Of a stretch of 64,000 nt of DNA, positions 35,355-45,220 are shown in pieces. Made by a program: the position numbers and the translations under genes. Each line of letters starts with the position of its first letter. Within the stretch, counting starts at the first letter, position 1. Source of the stretch: DATGKG01 sp963783145 (GTDB lineage: Bacteria; Desulfobacterota; Binatia; Binatales; Binataceae); NCBI GenBank assembly GCA_963783145.1, contig CAWAMM010000002.1:186001-250000 (forward strand), in the 5' to 3' direction. Under the pieces are notes generated by a model that ran no database searches, was not told where the DNA came from, and was given only the letters and a program-made list of their open reading frames with translations.

Positions 35355-36620
35355 CTATCTGATGATCAACTCGCCGTGCAGCGCGCCCGCGGCGCGCAGG
35401 CCTTCGAAAATCGCGATGGTATCCCCGGGCTTGGTTCCGATCGCATTGAGCGTCTCGGCGATCTGCTCGATGCTCGCGCCTTTGGGCAGCATGAAAAATT
35501 CGCCCTTATCTTCATCAACGGTGATCTTCGCAGTCTTCAGTGAGGTAGTGGTTCCACCCTTACTGAATGCTCCAGGCTGGGACACCGTCAACGTTGGTGC
35601 GATCGTCACGATGAGATTGCCGTGGCTGACTGCCGCGCGTCCCACAGTCACCGCGCCTCCGACCACGATGGTGCCGGTGCGCTCATCCATTACAACGCGG
35701 GCCGATTCGCCGGCTTCGACCCTCACGTCATTGAGTGAGGCAGCGAAGCTGACCGCCGATAACGCCGGCGGCAGAGTTATATGCAGGGTTCCCGGATCGG
35801 TGACCGCCACGGCAATATCTTTGTAGCGGCGCGTGATCGCGTCCGCCGCGTGCACTGCCACCGCTGCATCGGGATCGTTCAAGTCGATTTCGAGTTCATG
35901 GTTATGGCCGAAGTCGTCCGCTACTTCGCGTTCGACGGTCGCGCCGCCCGGAATCTGTCCGGCGGTTTGAAAGTTTTTGCGCTCCGAAGCGCCACCGGAG
36001 GCCGACGCGAAATATCCTTCGACGGTCAGGGGACCTTGTGCGAGCGCGTACACGCGTCCGTCGGCGCCTCGCAACGGCGTCATTATCAAGGTGCCGCCCT
36101 GCAACGAGCGCGCATCGCCGAGCGCCGATACCAGCGCGTCGATGCGGGCCCCGGTTCGTGCAAATGGCGGCAGATCGATGGTGACGATCGCGGCAGCGAG
36201 GTTGCGGGTCTGCATATTATTCGGATTGAGGCTGCTAGGAATCGTAATGTCCTCGTGACGCAAGGTGTTGAGCAGGAACTGAATCGAGAACAGCGTCTGC
36301 TGGGAATCACCGGTGTTCTGCAAACCGACCACCAGGCCGTGACCCACCAGGTGGTTCACGCGAACGCCCCGAATGTGCGCAATCGTCGCGAGTACTACCT
36401 CGCTGCCGGCCGCGCCCTGAGGATAGCCGAGCAGGCCGCCCGCAGGAGAAAGCTGGGCCGGATTGCCATCCTTCGAGGGAGGTATCGACGGCATGATCGG
36501 CGCCTGGTCGGAAGCGACCTCGGATGGTGGTGGTGGCGTTTGCGCGCGCGCCACCCCTGCCAACATCGCGAATAGGATCGTGATCACAATCAACTTAAAG
36601 TGTTGTTTTAGAATGGCCAT
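35355..36620 (-). CDS. flgI: Flagellar P-ring protein FlgI
   Basis: 421 aa from ATG 36620. Cleavable signal peptide (LIVITILFAMLAGVARAQ), then VRVNHLVGHGLVVGLQNTGDSQ, LNPNNMQTRNLAAAIVTIDLPPFAR, the signature of the periplasmic bushing. C-terminus ends with TIAIFEGLRAAGALHGELIIR, the family end. A Pro-rich insert follows the signal sequence. Overlaps flgH by 13 bases. Confidence 0.95.
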   Translation of the reverse strand: MAILKQHFKLIVITILFAMLAGVARAQTPPPPSEVASDQAPIMPSIPPSKDGNPAQLSPAGGLLGYPQGAAGSEVVLATIAHIRGVRVNHLVGHGLVVGLQNTGDSQQTLFSIQFLLNTLRHEDITIPSSLNPNNMQTRNLAAAIVTIDLPPFARTGARIDALVSALGDARSLQGGTLIMTPLRGADGRVYALAQGPLTVEGYFASASGGASERKNFQTAGQIPGGATVEREVADDFGHNHELEIDLNDPDAAVAVHAADAITRRYKDIAVAVTDPGTLHITLPPALSAVSFAASLNDVRVEAGESARVVMDERTGTIVVGGAVTVGRAAVSHGNLIVTIAPTLTVSQPGAFSKGGTTTSLKTAKITVDEDKGEFFMLPKGASIEQIAETLNAIGTKPGDTIAIFEGLRAAGALHGELIIR

Positions 36621-37429
36621 ATCCAATCGAAGAGCCGGGTCCCGACTCCGTTCCCTTGTTTGTCGCGAATCTGTCCTTCGCCGACCATGCTGACTTGCAG
36701 GTTGGCGACCAGCATTGAAGAGACCTGGTTGTTGGAATCGAGATCTTCGGGACGGACCACCCCGCTGAGACGAATGGTGTCGTCCTCGCCATTGACGCGG
36801 ACCTGGCGGTCACCTCGAATCGACAGGGTTCCACTCGGATTCACCGCCACCACGATCGAGCTGACTGTCGCAGTGAAGGTGTCATTGGCTGACATATCTC
36901 CCCCGCCGGTGGTCGCGCTGGCCGAGGAGCCATTAACGAGGCTGCTGGTATTTAGCAGCGGATAGTGTTTGCTCAGCCATTCGGTCCCGCTTAGTAGGTT
37001 CGGCAATCCGGCGCTAATCGAGCCCGTATGGGAAAGGCTGGTCGCGGCTTTCGCTTCCGAGCTCATCGACTCGACTACGTTGACGGTCACGATGTCGCCG
37101 ACCGAGCGCGCCTTCTCGTCCGATACGATATCGACCGCGCCGACCCGCATCGGGATGCTGCCCTCCGCCGCCGGCTGGAACGTAACCCGATCCTGCTGCG
37201 GAATATCGACTCCGCGGTCGCCCGTCGTATGCGGCGCAACGATGGCCTGCTGGATCTCGGCATCGTTGGTCATCGGTTTGTTTTCGACGGGTTTCGATTT
37301 CGACGACATCGGCGACATCAGCATGCCGGGGACCGAGGCGATCATCGGTAGAAATGGGATCGCGGCGCATCCCTGGAGCAAAGTTCCGATCGCTATCACC
37401 ACAAGTATTTCAGCCAGGGCGGTTTTCAT
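36608..37429 (-). CDS. flgH: Flagellar L-ring lipoprotein FlgH
   Basis: 273 aa. Lipobox LLQGC at C21. EKARSVGDIVTVNVVESM, NGEDDTIRLSGVVRPEDLDSNNQVSS (split here into the family's ends RLSGVVRPEDLD and NQVSS), and C-terminal FDWIWPF are typical. Shows the host has an outer membrane. Four-base overlap with flgA. Confidence 0.95.
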   Translation of the reverse strand: MKTALAEILVVIAIGTLLQGCAAIPFLPMIASVPGMLMSPMSSKSKPVENKPMTNDAEIQQAIVAPHTTGDRGVDIPQQDRVTFQPAAEGSIPMRVGAVDIVSDEKARSVGDIVTVNVVESMSSEAKAATSLSHTGSISAGLPNLLSGTEWLSKHYPLLNTSSLVNGSSASATTGGGDMSANDTFTATVSSIVVAVNPSGTLSIRGDRQVRVNGEDDTIRLSGVVRPEDLDSNNQVSSMLVANLQVSMVGEGQIRDKQGNGVGTRLFDWIWPF

Positions 37430-38196
37430 TGCATTACCAGTTCGGCGGTCTTGGGTCCGGTTACCGTAACGGCGACGGGCATCCCGCTGCCGGGATTAAT
37501 CATCGTTGCGTCGTCGCCTACCGCAGCCTGAGTTTGCGCCTGCAACTGCGCGCGCACCGTGATCGGGCCGTTCTTCACCAGCACCGTAACGAGGTCGCCC
37601 GGATGGACTGCGATCGGACGCTTGAGCGAGTTCGCATAAAGGGGCTGGCCGGCGCGGATGCTCGTCGCGCTGACATAAGGTCCCTGACTCGGAAAGCTCG
37701 CCAGCGCGCCCGGTGCGGTGCTGAAAGCGTCGACCCAGTTGGAGGCGAAATCCGCCTCGCTGACCGGCGCCTCTGGGTCTAGATCGCGCGTTGCGGTCAT
37801 CAACTGACGGCTGGCATTCAATGCCGCCGAGCAAAACATCGAACGGTCACCCGATTGCAACTCGACCATGAAGCTGCGCGAGGTCAGGCTGGTGATGCCC
37901 GGCGCGACCGTCTTGAGCGTCGTGCCCGTCGGCGGTTTGCATCCCAGTGTCACACTCTCGATCCGTATGTCGATCGGCACGATGCGCGCCAGCCCAACCT
38001 GGATCTCCTTGAGGAGTTCGTCGTTCTCCGACGCTTGGCTCGAATCGGGTTTGGCCGATGCGGTTGCTTGCGGCGAAGCGGCAGAAGGCGCGGGCTCGGC
38101 GTGCGCCGATGACCAGATGATCATGAGCGCGCTCAGCAGAATGAGAATGCTGAATCCCTGCACGCAGCGTTTGCTTGATTTACTGAATGAGTCCAT
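37426..38196 (-). CDS. flgA: Flagellar P-ring assembly chaperone FlgA
   Basis: 256 aa. Hydrophobic N-terminus then SAHAEP signal-cleavage region. The C-terminal SAF-type domain (IRAGQPLYANSLKRPIAVHPGDLVTVLVKNG) is the family hallmark. Periplasmic helper for FlgI assembly. Overlaps flgG by 17 bases. Confidence 0.88.
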   Translation of the reverse strand: MDSFSKSSKRCVQGFSILILLSALMIIWSSAHAEPAPSAASPQATASAKPDSSQASENDELLKEIQVGLARIVPIDIRIESVTLGCKPPTGTTLKTVAPGITSLTSRSFMVELQSGDRSMFCSAALNASRQLMTATRDLDPEAPVSEADFASNWVDAFSTAPGALASFPSQGPYVSATSIRAGQPLYANSLKRPIAVHPGDLVTVLVKNGPITVRAQLQAQTQAAVGDDATMINPGSGMPVAVTVTGPKTAELVMQ

Positions 38197-38968
38197 TGGC
38201 GGTGTTCTGCATCTGGTCGGCGACTTGCACGGCCTTGGAACTCGCCTCGTACGCGCGCTGCGCCGAGATCAGTCCAACCAATTCCTGCACCGTGCTTTCA
38301 TTGGGCATCTCGAGAAATCCCTGCGCGACCGAACCAAAGCCATTCTGCCCGGCGATGCCGGTCTGGGGTGCTCCTGATGCCTGCGTCTGTTTGTAGAGAT
38401 TCTGTCCCATCGCCTCCAGGCCGGAGGGATTCAGGAAGTTGATGATTTGAAGCTGGCCGACCTGGCTGGGCAGGGTCTGATTTCCGACTTGCACTGAAAC
38501 GGTGCCGTCGGGGCCGATGGTCAGGTTTTGCGAGTTCTGCGGCACGTTAATGCCCGGCATCACGGCGTAACCATCGAGCGTCACCAGCCGGCCGTTCTGA
38601 TCAGTACGGAAGCTGCCGTCGCGGGTGTAGGCGATTGATCCATCCGGCATTGAGATCTGGAAGAATCCGTTGCCCTGAATCGCGACATCGAGCGGATTGC
38701 CGGTGTTATCCAGCTCGCCCTCGGTGAAGACCTGATCGACCGAGGCGGTCTTGGCGCCGAGTCCGATCGAGGATCCGGTCGGCACGAAGCTGGTCTGCGA
38801 GGATTGGGTACCGGCCTGGCGCTCATTGACATAAAGGAGGTCCTGGAAGTGCGCGACCGAGACTTTGAATCCCGGCGTGGAGGCGTTGGCGAGGTTGTTT
38901 GAGATCACCTGAATCTGGGTTTCCTGCGCCTGCATTCCGGTTGCAGCGGTAGACATTGCCTGAAGCAT
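38180..38968 (-). CDS. flgG: Distal rod protein FlgG
   Basis: 262 aa. N-terminal MLQAMSTAATGMQAQETQIQ and NLANASTPGFKVS rod signature, VDVAIQGNGFFQISMPDG, and C-terminal TVQELVGLISAQRAYEASS are exact FlgG landmarks. Normal length. Confidence 0.96.
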   Translation of the reverse strand: MLQAMSTAATGMQAQETQIQVISNNLANASTPGFKVSVAHFQDLLYVNERQAGTQSSQTSFVPTGSSIGLGAKTASVDQVFTEGELDNTGNPLDVAIQGNGFFQISMPDGSIAYTRDGSFRTDQNGRLVTLDGYAVMPGINVPQNSQNLTIGPDGTVSVQVGNQTLPSQVGQLQIINFLNPSGLEAMGQNLYKQTQASGAPQTGIAGQNGFGSVAQGFLEMPNESTVQELVGLISAQRAYEASSKAVQVADQMQNTANGLIQ

Positions 38969-38983
38969 TGTTTCCTTGTCCCC

Positions 38984-39688
38984 CTATGCCGTGAGTGTAA
39001 AAGCCTGGATCGCTTGATTTTGATTAGTGTCGATTGAATGAACCGCCTTCATCGAGGCGTCGTAGTTGCGCATCATGTTCAGCATCGAGACCATGGTGCC
39101 CATTTCCGAGCCTGCACTGCCTTCCAGGAAGCCCTGATGGACCTGGCTGTTGGTCGCGAGCGGCAGCACTTCGCCATTGGCGGTGCGATACAGGCTCGCG
39201 CCGGCCGGAACCATCTGGGTGCCCGCGGGATCGGCAAGCGCGATCTGCCCGCTAGGGGTGCCGTTGACGCTGATGCTGCCGTCGCCGCCGATAGTAACGT
39301 TGCCGCCCTGGCCGACATTAATCGGCGCGCCGGTCGAGTTGAGTATCGGATATCCGGCCGCCGTCAGCGTGCCATCTGACTCGATGTGGAGCGTGCCGTT
39401 GCGTGTATAGGCGTTGCCGTTGGGCGTCTGCACGGTCATGAAGCCGGGGCCGCTGACGGCGACGTCCAGCGGATTGCCGGTCGCCTGCATCGGTCCCTGC
39501 GCCAGGTTGATCGTGGCCGGCGCGCTGGCGGCATACTGATAGGGCGTGCCGTTGCCGCTCACCGATTCGATGACATTCTGGAAGTTACGAAAGCCGGGCG
39601 TGTTGAGATTCGCCAGATTGTCGGCGGCGGTGCCGAGTCCATTGAGCTGGCTCGCCGCGCCGGAGGCGGCCATGAAAAGTCCGTTCAT
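38984..39688 (-). CDS. flgF: Proximal rod protein FlgF
   Basis: 234 aa. NLANLNTPGFRNFQNV, LDVAVSGPGFMTVQTPNG and C-terminal MVSMLNMMRNYDASMKAVHS show a rod protein of the FlgF class. Its ATG is joined to the sigma gene stop (overlap of one base, TAATG). Confidence 0.92.
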   Translation of the reverse strand: MNGLFMAASGAASQLNGLGTAADNLANLNTPGFRNFQNVIESVSGNGTPYQYAASAPATINLAQGPMQATGNPLDVAVSGPGFMTVQTPNGNAYTRNGTLHIESDGTLTAAGYPILNSTGAPINVGQGGNVTIGGDGSISVNGTPSGQIALADPAGTQMVPAGASLYRTANGEVLPLATNSQVHQGFLEGSAGSEMGTMVSMLNMMRNYDASMKAVHSIDTNQNQAIQAFTLTA

Positions 39689-40284
39689 TACGAATCCCCT
39701 TGGTGTTCTTGCATAACGGCGCGCAGGCGATCGATCGCACCCTTGAGCGCGCGTGAAACCGTGCTCTCGGATTCGCCGACCACCTCGGCGATTTCAGCCA
39801 GTGTCAGTTCTTCGTAAAAATAAAGTGTCACAATGAGACGTTCCCGCTCGCTGAGCTGGTACTCCAGCAACTCGCGTACCTGCGCGGTCTCAGCGCTGTC
39901 TGCGGCTTGCGTATCGCGCGCGTCGGGCAGCGAATCGGGTTCGATGTCGCTGCCGACGATCAAAACATCATCGGTACCGACGCCGGAACCTTTCATCGCG
40001 GTCTGAATCTCGCGCATCAACGCGCCATGCACATGCGAGCGCGCGAACACGCCAAAGCCGACTCCGCGCGAGGGATCGAAGCGTCGTGCCGCCAGCAGCA
40101 GCCCGTAGCATCCGGCGGAGACCAGATCCTCGCGCCCGAGCCCGATGCGGGGCGAGAGCCATGCGCGATCGACCTGATGCAGCACCAGCGGCAGATAATC
40201 TTCGACCAGGCGCGCGATCTCGCCCTCGGGCAGTATTGGCGCGGCCACGGTCTCGGCTGGTTCGGCGTATGCTCTCATAGACAT
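39688..40284 (-). CDS. fliA: FliA-like sigma factor without visible region 3
   Basis: 198 aa, about 40 shorter than usual FliA. Region 2 is at about 25-95 (VSAGCYGLLLAARRFDPSRG, then HVHGALMREIQ) and region 4 at about 140-192 (LSERERLIVTLYFYEELTLA, IAEVVGESESTVSRALKGAI). Between them only an acidic linker (GSDIEPDSLPDARD) is seen, not a helical region 3. Probably directs late flagellar genes; the flagellin promoters further right are sigma-28-like. Confidence 0.85.
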   Translation of the reverse strand: MSMRAYAEPAETVAAPILPEGEIARLVEDYLPLVLHQVDRAWLSPRIGLGREDLVSAGCYGLLLAARRFDPSRGVGFGVFARSHVHGALMREIQTAMKGSGVGTDDVLIVGSDIEPDSLPDARDTQAADSAETAQVRELLEYQLSERERLIVTLYFYEELTLAEIAEVVGESESTVSRALKGAIDRLRAVMQEHQGDS

Positions 40285-40288
40285 TTCA

Positions 40289-42331
40289 CTATGCGATTCT
40301 TCCCACGATGCTCGGTTCGATGCCGGGTGGAATATCGCTGGAGCCCAGCACCACTACATGACGCGAGGCGCGGCGCGCGACGCGTTCGAAGATTCTGCGA
40401 ATTTGCGGCGAGACCACGATCGCGGGCGTCTCCATCATTTTGGCCGCGGCATCGCTGGTAGCTTTGCGAATCGACTCGCCCACCTGCCGCGTCACTGCGG
40501 GATCGCTCAGTACCTTCTGCTCCTGGCTGACCGCGGTGAAGAAGGGTTCCTCGATCGCCGGGTCAACCACCAGCACCGGCAGTACTCCATCGGCACGCCG
40601 CAAGGGCTCGCATATCGCGCGTCCCAGTTGTGGACGGATGCGCTCGGCTAGTTCCGTCGGATCTTTGGTCGATGAACCTTCGGCAGCGAGCGCCTCGAGG
40701 ATCACCGGCAGGTCGCGCACCGAAATGCGTTGGGCCAAAATCAGTTGCAGCACGCGGAACACCGAGCCCAGGTGGATGCCCATCCCCGAGAGCTCCTCGA
40801 CGATGCGCGGGACCACTTTCTGTGCGAGGTCGAGCATCCCCTCGACGTCCTTGCGGGTGAGGATTTCGGCGGCATTGGCGCGCACCACTTCGGCGAAGTG
40901 GGTGACCAGCACCGTGAGCGCATCGACTACCGTGTAGCCGGCAAGCCGCGCGTTGGTGACCTGCTCGCCGCCCACCCATAGCGCGGGCAGACCAAATGCG
41001 GGTTCGGTAGTTTCGATTCCCTTGACTGTCGCGGAAGGTCCCTTGGTTCCCGGAATCGCCAGGCTCATAGTGCCGCGCACGGCTCCGCGTGCGACTTCGG
41101 TGCCGCGCAGCAGCACCCGATAGCCGTTTTGCTCAAGCGCGAGGTTGTCGACGATGCGAATCGCGGGCAACGTGATGCCGAGTTCGTCGCGCAACTTGGG
41201 GCGCAACGCCTGGACCTTATCGGCGAGCTTCCACGGGTCGTTGACGAACGGTATCAGCGCGGCCCCGAGCTCGAGGCGCAGGATGTCCGGCCACGGTGTC
41301 GCGCCGCCATCGGCGGCTTTCGGCTTCGCGAGGGCGGGCTCCTTGGCGGCCTCGGCCTGTTGCTTACGCGCGCGCATTCCGAGCGCAAAAAGTCCCGCCG
41401 TCATGCTGAGGAACGCCAGATGCGGCAAGCCGGGAAAGATTCCGATCAGGCCAAGCAAACCGCCCGCGCCGAACAGCACCCCGGGCTTGCGCATCAGCTC
41501 CTTGCCGATAGTCTCGGGCAGGTCGTAGTCGCTGGCGGTGCGCGAGACGATCAGGCCCGCCGCGGTTGAAGTCAGCAGCGCGGGGATCTGCGCGGCGAGG
41601 CCATCGCCAACGGTCAGGATGGTATAGGTGCGAAGCGCATCGACGACTGAGAGCCCATGCTGGATGACGCCGACGAAGAGGCCCGCGATCAGGTTGATCA
41701 CCATGATCATCATCGCGGCGACCGCGTCGCCGCGCACAAACTTGCCGATACCGTCCATCGAGGCGTAGAAGTCGGCCTCGCGTGCGAGGTCGCGCCGGCG
41801 CCGGCGCGCCTCCTCCTCACCGATACCGCCGGAGTTGAGGTCGGCGTCGATCGCCATTTGCTTGCCGGGCATCGCGTCGAGGGTGAAGCGCGCGGCGACT
41901 TCGGCGACGCGACTCGCGCCCTTGGTCACCACTGCGAAATTGATGATCGCGATGACGATGAAGACCACGATCCCGATCGCGTAGTTGTCGCCGACGATGA
42001 CGCGGCCGAACGCCTCGATCACGCTGCCGGCCGCTGCCGGCCCCAGATCGCCATGGAGCAGGATGAGCCGCGTCGACGCGACATTGAGCGAGAGGCGCAG
42101 CAGCGTCGCGACCAGCAGCACCGTAGGGAACGCGGAGAAATCCAGCGCGCTGCGATTGGAGGCCGAAACTACCAGCACCGTGATCGAGAGCGCGATCGAC
42201 AGCGAGAGCATTATGTCGAGCAGCGTGGGGCCGACCGGCGCGACCATGCCCGCCAGCACCAGCATCGCGGTCGCGGGCAGCGCGAGCTCGGACATCGAGA
42301 TGTACTGTGAGCGAGGGACCGCGGCAGCCAT
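40289..42331 (-). CDS. flhA: Flagellar export apparatus protein FlhA
   Basis: 680 aa. Eight membrane helices in the first 330 residues with the FHIPEP-type loop (RFTLDAMPGKQMAIDADLNS, shortened family hallmark DAMPGKQMAID), then a cytoplasmic export-gate domain. Its stop is 4 bases before the sigma gene start; flhF and flhG, which usually lie between, are absent. Single-base TAATG overlap with flhB. Confidence 0.96.
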   Translation of the reverse strand: MAAAVPRSQYISMSELALPATAMLVLAGMVAPVGPTLLDIMLSLSIALSITVLVVSASNRSALDFSAFPTVLLVATLLRLSLNVASTRLILLHGDLGPAAAGSVIEAFGRVIVGDNYAIGIVVFIVIAIINFAVVTKGASRVAEVAARFTLDAMPGKQMAIDADLNSGGIGEEEARRRRRDLAREADFYASMDGIGKFVRGDAVAAMMIMVINLIAGLFVGVIQHGLSVVDALRTYTILTVGDGLAAQIPALLTSTAAGLIVSRTASDYDLPETIGKELMRKPGVLFGAGGLLGLIGIFPGLPHLAFLSMTAGLFALGMRARKQQAEAAKEPALAKPKAADGGATPWPDILRLELGAALIPFVNDPWKLADKVQALRPKLRDELGITLPAIRIVDNLALEQNGYRVLLRGTEVARGAVRGTMSLAIPGTKGPSATVKGIETTEPAFGLPALWVGGEQVTNARLAGYTVVDALTVLVTHFAEVVRANAAEILTRKDVEGMLDLAQKVVPRIVEELSGMGIHLGSVFRVLQLILAQRISVRDLPVILEALAAEGSSTKDPTELAERIRPQLGRAICEPLRRADGVLPVLVVDPAIEEPFFTAVSQEQKVLSDPAVTRQVGESIRKATSDAAAKMMETPAIVVSPQIRRIFERVARRASRHVVVLGSSDIPPGIEPSIVGRIA

Positions 42332-43395
42332 TACGCGACTCCTTGTTCTTTTTCACGCCGCGCTTCCGCACGCATGATGGTGGCGAGGACTTCCGCGATC
42401 GCGCGGTAGAATTGGCGAGGCAGTTGCTCGCCGACTTCGACCGCCTTGAATAGAGCGCGCGCGAGCGGCTTGTTTTCCATGATCGGCACCGCGGCCAGAC
42501 GCGCGATTTCCTTGATGCGTTGGGCGTTTTCGCCCGCGCCCTTGGCGACCACCAGCGGCGCCGGGTCGAAACCGCGGCGATAGCGGAGCGCGACCGCGTA
42601 ATGCGTGGGGTTGGTCAAAACTACGGTCGCAGTGGCCGCCTGATGGATTCCGGCGACCCGTTTCGCGCGGCGCTGGCGCTGCGCTTTGCGAATCGCGCGC
42701 TTGACCAGCGGATTGCCCTCATCTTGTTTGAGCTGATCGAGGAACTCCTGCCGCGTCATCCGCAGCTCGGTCTCGTGTTCGTAGCGCTTGTGCGCGTAGT
42801 CACCGGCGGCAGCGACCAGTGCGATGGTCGCGGAAATATAGACGATGCGGCGACTCGCGGCGCCGAGCGCAACCAGACCTTGCGCGATGTCATGCGCGCC
42901 GGAGGCCAGGTCGAGTCCCCATCGCGCAGTTTTCCATGCAATCAACGCGATTAGGACGATTTTGACTGTGGACTTGGCGAGTTCGACCAGCCCTGCCGAT
43001 GAGAAGATACGTCCGAAATAACTGATGGGGTTAAGCCGGGTGATGTCGGGCGCGAGCTTCGCAAAGGTAAATACCAGCCCGCCCTGGACTGCCGCACCCG
43101 CAAGTGCCGCGCCGACCAGTACCGTCGAAAGCACGACTGCGATCAGGAGTGGCCACACCAGCGCCCGACCCATCGCGATGGAGAGGTCGGGAGATCCGGT
43201 AACCGCAAGCGCCTGGCGAAACATGCCCAATAGGTAACTGGACGCGAGCGAGGTGGCGCCGGCGAGAAACAGGATCGCCGCCACGAACGAAATCGCGGAT
43301 GTGAGATCACGCGAACGCGCGATGTGTCCTTCCTCGCGGGCGCGTTGACGCTTCTGCGGGAGCGCCGGGAAAATCTTTTCGTCGCGATCAGCCAT
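42331..43395 (-). CDS. flhB: Flagellar export switch protein FlhB
   Basis: 354 aa. Four N-terminal membrane helices and a cytoplasmic part with the autocleavage motif NPTH (VVLTNPTHYAVAL), which changes export specificity from hook to filament. Start overlaps fliR by 8 bases. Confidence 0.96.
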   Translation of the reverse strand: MADRDEKIFPALPQKRQRAREEGHIARSRDLTSAISFVAAILFLAGATSLASSYLLGMFRQALAVTGSPDLSIAMGRALVWPLLIAVVLSTVLVGAALAGAAVQGGLVFTFAKLAPDITRLNPISYFGRIFSSAGLVELAKSTVKIVLIALIAWKTARWGLDLASGAHDIAQGLVALGAASRRIVYISATIALVAAAGDYAHKRYEHETELRMTRQEFLDQLKQDEGNPLVKRAIRKAQRQRRAKRVAGIHQAATATVVLTNPTHYAVALRYRRGFDPAPLVVAKGAGENAQRIKEIARLAAVPIMENKPLARALFKAVEVGEQLPRQFYRAIAEVLATIMRAEARREKEQGVA

Positions 43396-44146
43396 TGAGC
43401 CATCCCATCGATTGCGTCATCACACTGGTCCAGATCCGCATCATGCCGGTGCCGAAGCCGCTCGCGTCGAGCGCGAGCAAAACCAGTCCCGCAGTGACGA
43501 TCGCGGCGGGCGCGGCGGTCAGAATGTTCACTTGCGGCGCGAGCCGCGCGATCACGCCCTGCGCAAGCGAGAGCACGAAGAGCGGAACCATCACCGGGAA
43601 CGCGAGCCCCAGGGCGAGGGCGAACATGCGCCCGCCCAGCTTGATCATCGTGTGCGGTTCAGGAAGCGGGAGCGCTCCCAGTGGAAATACGCTGAGGCTA
43701 TGAGCCAGCGCGGCGATCAACATGCGATGAAATCCGCCGACGAAGAAGAGCAACGCCGCGAGCGCACCGAATCCATCGGACAGGATGTTGGGAGACTCGA
43801 CATCGGCGCGCAGAATCGCGCCGCTGTTGAGCTCCATGCTGCCGCCAATTACGCTGCCCGCGGTCATTACCGCGCCGACGACGATCGCCGCCGCGAACGA
43901 GAGCATCAGGCCGATGGCGAGCTCGCGTATCAGCATCATGGTGATAGGCAGCGGTCCTGAAGCAGTGGGCATCGCGACTGAGGCCAGCGGCATCAGCGCA
44001 GCCGCGATCACCGCGGCTAGCACCACGCGGATGCGGACCGGGAGCGCGACGCCGAGCAGCGTCGGTAACGCGGCGAGCACTCCGGCGCTACGCGCGAAGA
44101 GCAGGCCGAACGCGAGCGCGACGTCATTGCTAACGGTCAGATTCAT
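43388..44146 (-). CDS. fliR: Flagellar export protein FliR
   Basis: 252 aa from ATG 44146, which overlaps the fliQ stop by 4 bases; a GTG at 44161 is an alternative. Six membrane helices with GSVIGGSMELNSGAILRADV typical of the family. Part of the FliPQR export core. Confidence 0.93.
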   Translation of the reverse strand: MNLTVSNDVALAFGLLFARSAGVLAALPTLLGVALPVRIRVVLAAVIAAALMPLASVAMPTASGPLPITMMLIRELAIGLMLSFAAAIVVGAVMTAGSVIGGSMELNSGAILRADVESPNILSDGFGALAALLFFVGGFHRMLIAALAHSLSVFPLGALPLPEPHTMIKLGGRMFALALGLAFPVMVPLFVLSLAQGVIARLAPQVNILTAAPAAIVTAGLVLLALDASGFGTGMMRIWTSVMTQSMGWLNG

Positions 44147-44415
44147 CGCTGCACCACCCACGGAATCGCGACCAGAGCTTTATGCATGAAGCCGCCGAGC
44201 GTCGCGGTCATCCAGGTCGAGCCGAGCCAGATCACGGTGAGCGCGGCCGCCAGTTTGGGGGTGAACGAGACGCTGGCGTCCTGCACCTGAGTGGCGGCCT
44301 GCAACACCCCGAAGATGATCGCGACGATCGTCATCGCGCCCAGCAGCGGCGCGCCGACTTCGACCGCCGTTACCAGCGCGGTGCGAAACAAATCAGCTGC
44401 GATGGCTGAATTCAT
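44143..44415 (-). CDS. fliQ: Flagellar export protein FliQ
   Basis: 90 aa with two membrane helices around the GAPLLGAMTIVAIIFGVLQA and SFTPKLAAALTVIWLG segments. Family-typical length. 13 bases after the fliP stop. Confidence 0.93.
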   Translation of the reverse strand: MNSAIAADLFRTALVTAVEVGAPLLGAMTIVAIIFGVLQAATQVQDASVSFTPKLAAALTVIWLGSTWMTATLGGFMHKALVAIPWVVQR

Positions 44416-44428
44416 GATGACCGAATCC

Positions 44429-45220
44429 TTATGAGAAACTCCCCGCCAGATTTCCCAGCAGCAGTGGCCATCCCGAGGCCAGCACGAAGACCAGAAGTTT
44501 GAGTGGAATGGTGATCACGGTCGGCGGCAGCATGAACATTCCCAGCGCCATCAGCACCGCGGCCACGATTAGATCGATCACCAGGAACGGCAGGTAGATG
44601 AGGAATCCCACCCGAAAGGCCGAGGTCAGCTCGCTCGACACGAAGGCCGGCACCAGCGCGTAAAACGGAAGCGCTTGCACATTGGCGTCAGTCGCCGCGA
44701 GGTTGCCCTTGGCGAGCAGCCCGCGCGCCATTTCGATATCTTCGGTACGGGTCTGGCGCAGCATGAATTCGCGCAGCGGCGCCTCCGCCTTCTCGGCCGC
44801 GTCGGCGACCGGAAGTTTGCCGGCCATGTACGGATCGAGCGCGACGGTGCGAATTTTCGTCCACGTCGGCGCCATCACGATCATGCTGAGGAACATCGCG
44901 AGCCCGGTTATCACTATGTTGGGAGGCGTCTGCTGCAGCCCGAGCGCCTGGCGCAGTAATGACAGCACGATCACAATGCGGGTGAACGAGGTCAGCATGA
45001 TGAGCAGCGCGGGCGCCAATGAGAGCAGTGTCAGGAGCGCGGCGATTTCGAGCGGGCCCGCGCCGCGGTTGCCGATCGAGATCGCGAAGTCGGCCGCGCC
45101 GGCCGCGGGTGATGCGGTTTGCGCGACGATCTGATGGGACGCTGCGAGGGCGAGCCGGGTGGGCGCGCCCAGCACCATGGCGATCGTCGCGCCGCCGCTT
45201 ATTATGTGTTTGAGGTTCAT
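44429..45220 (-). CDS. fliP: Flagellar export protein FliP
   Basis: 263 aa from ATG 45220. Signal-like first helix, then LTLLSLAPALLIMLTSFTRI, LRQALGLQQTPPNIV, FVSSELTSAFRVGFLIYLPF and a C-terminal LLVFVLASGWPLLLGNL. Core pore subunit. fliO is not seen beside it. The ATG overlaps the fliL stop by 4 bases. Confidence 0.95.
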   Translation of the reverse strand: MNLKHIISGGATIAMVLGAPTRLALAASHQIVAQTASPAAGAADFAISIGNRGAGPLEIAALLTLLSLAPALLIMLTSFTRIVIVLSLLRQALGLQQTPPNIVITGLAMFLSMIVMAPTWTKIRTVALDPYMAGKLPVADAAEKAEAPLREFMLRQTRTEDIEMARGLLAKGNLAATDANVQALPFYALVPAFVSSELTSAFRVGFLIYLPFLVIDLIVAAVLMALGMFMLPPTVITIPLKLLVFVLASGWPLLLGNLAGSFS

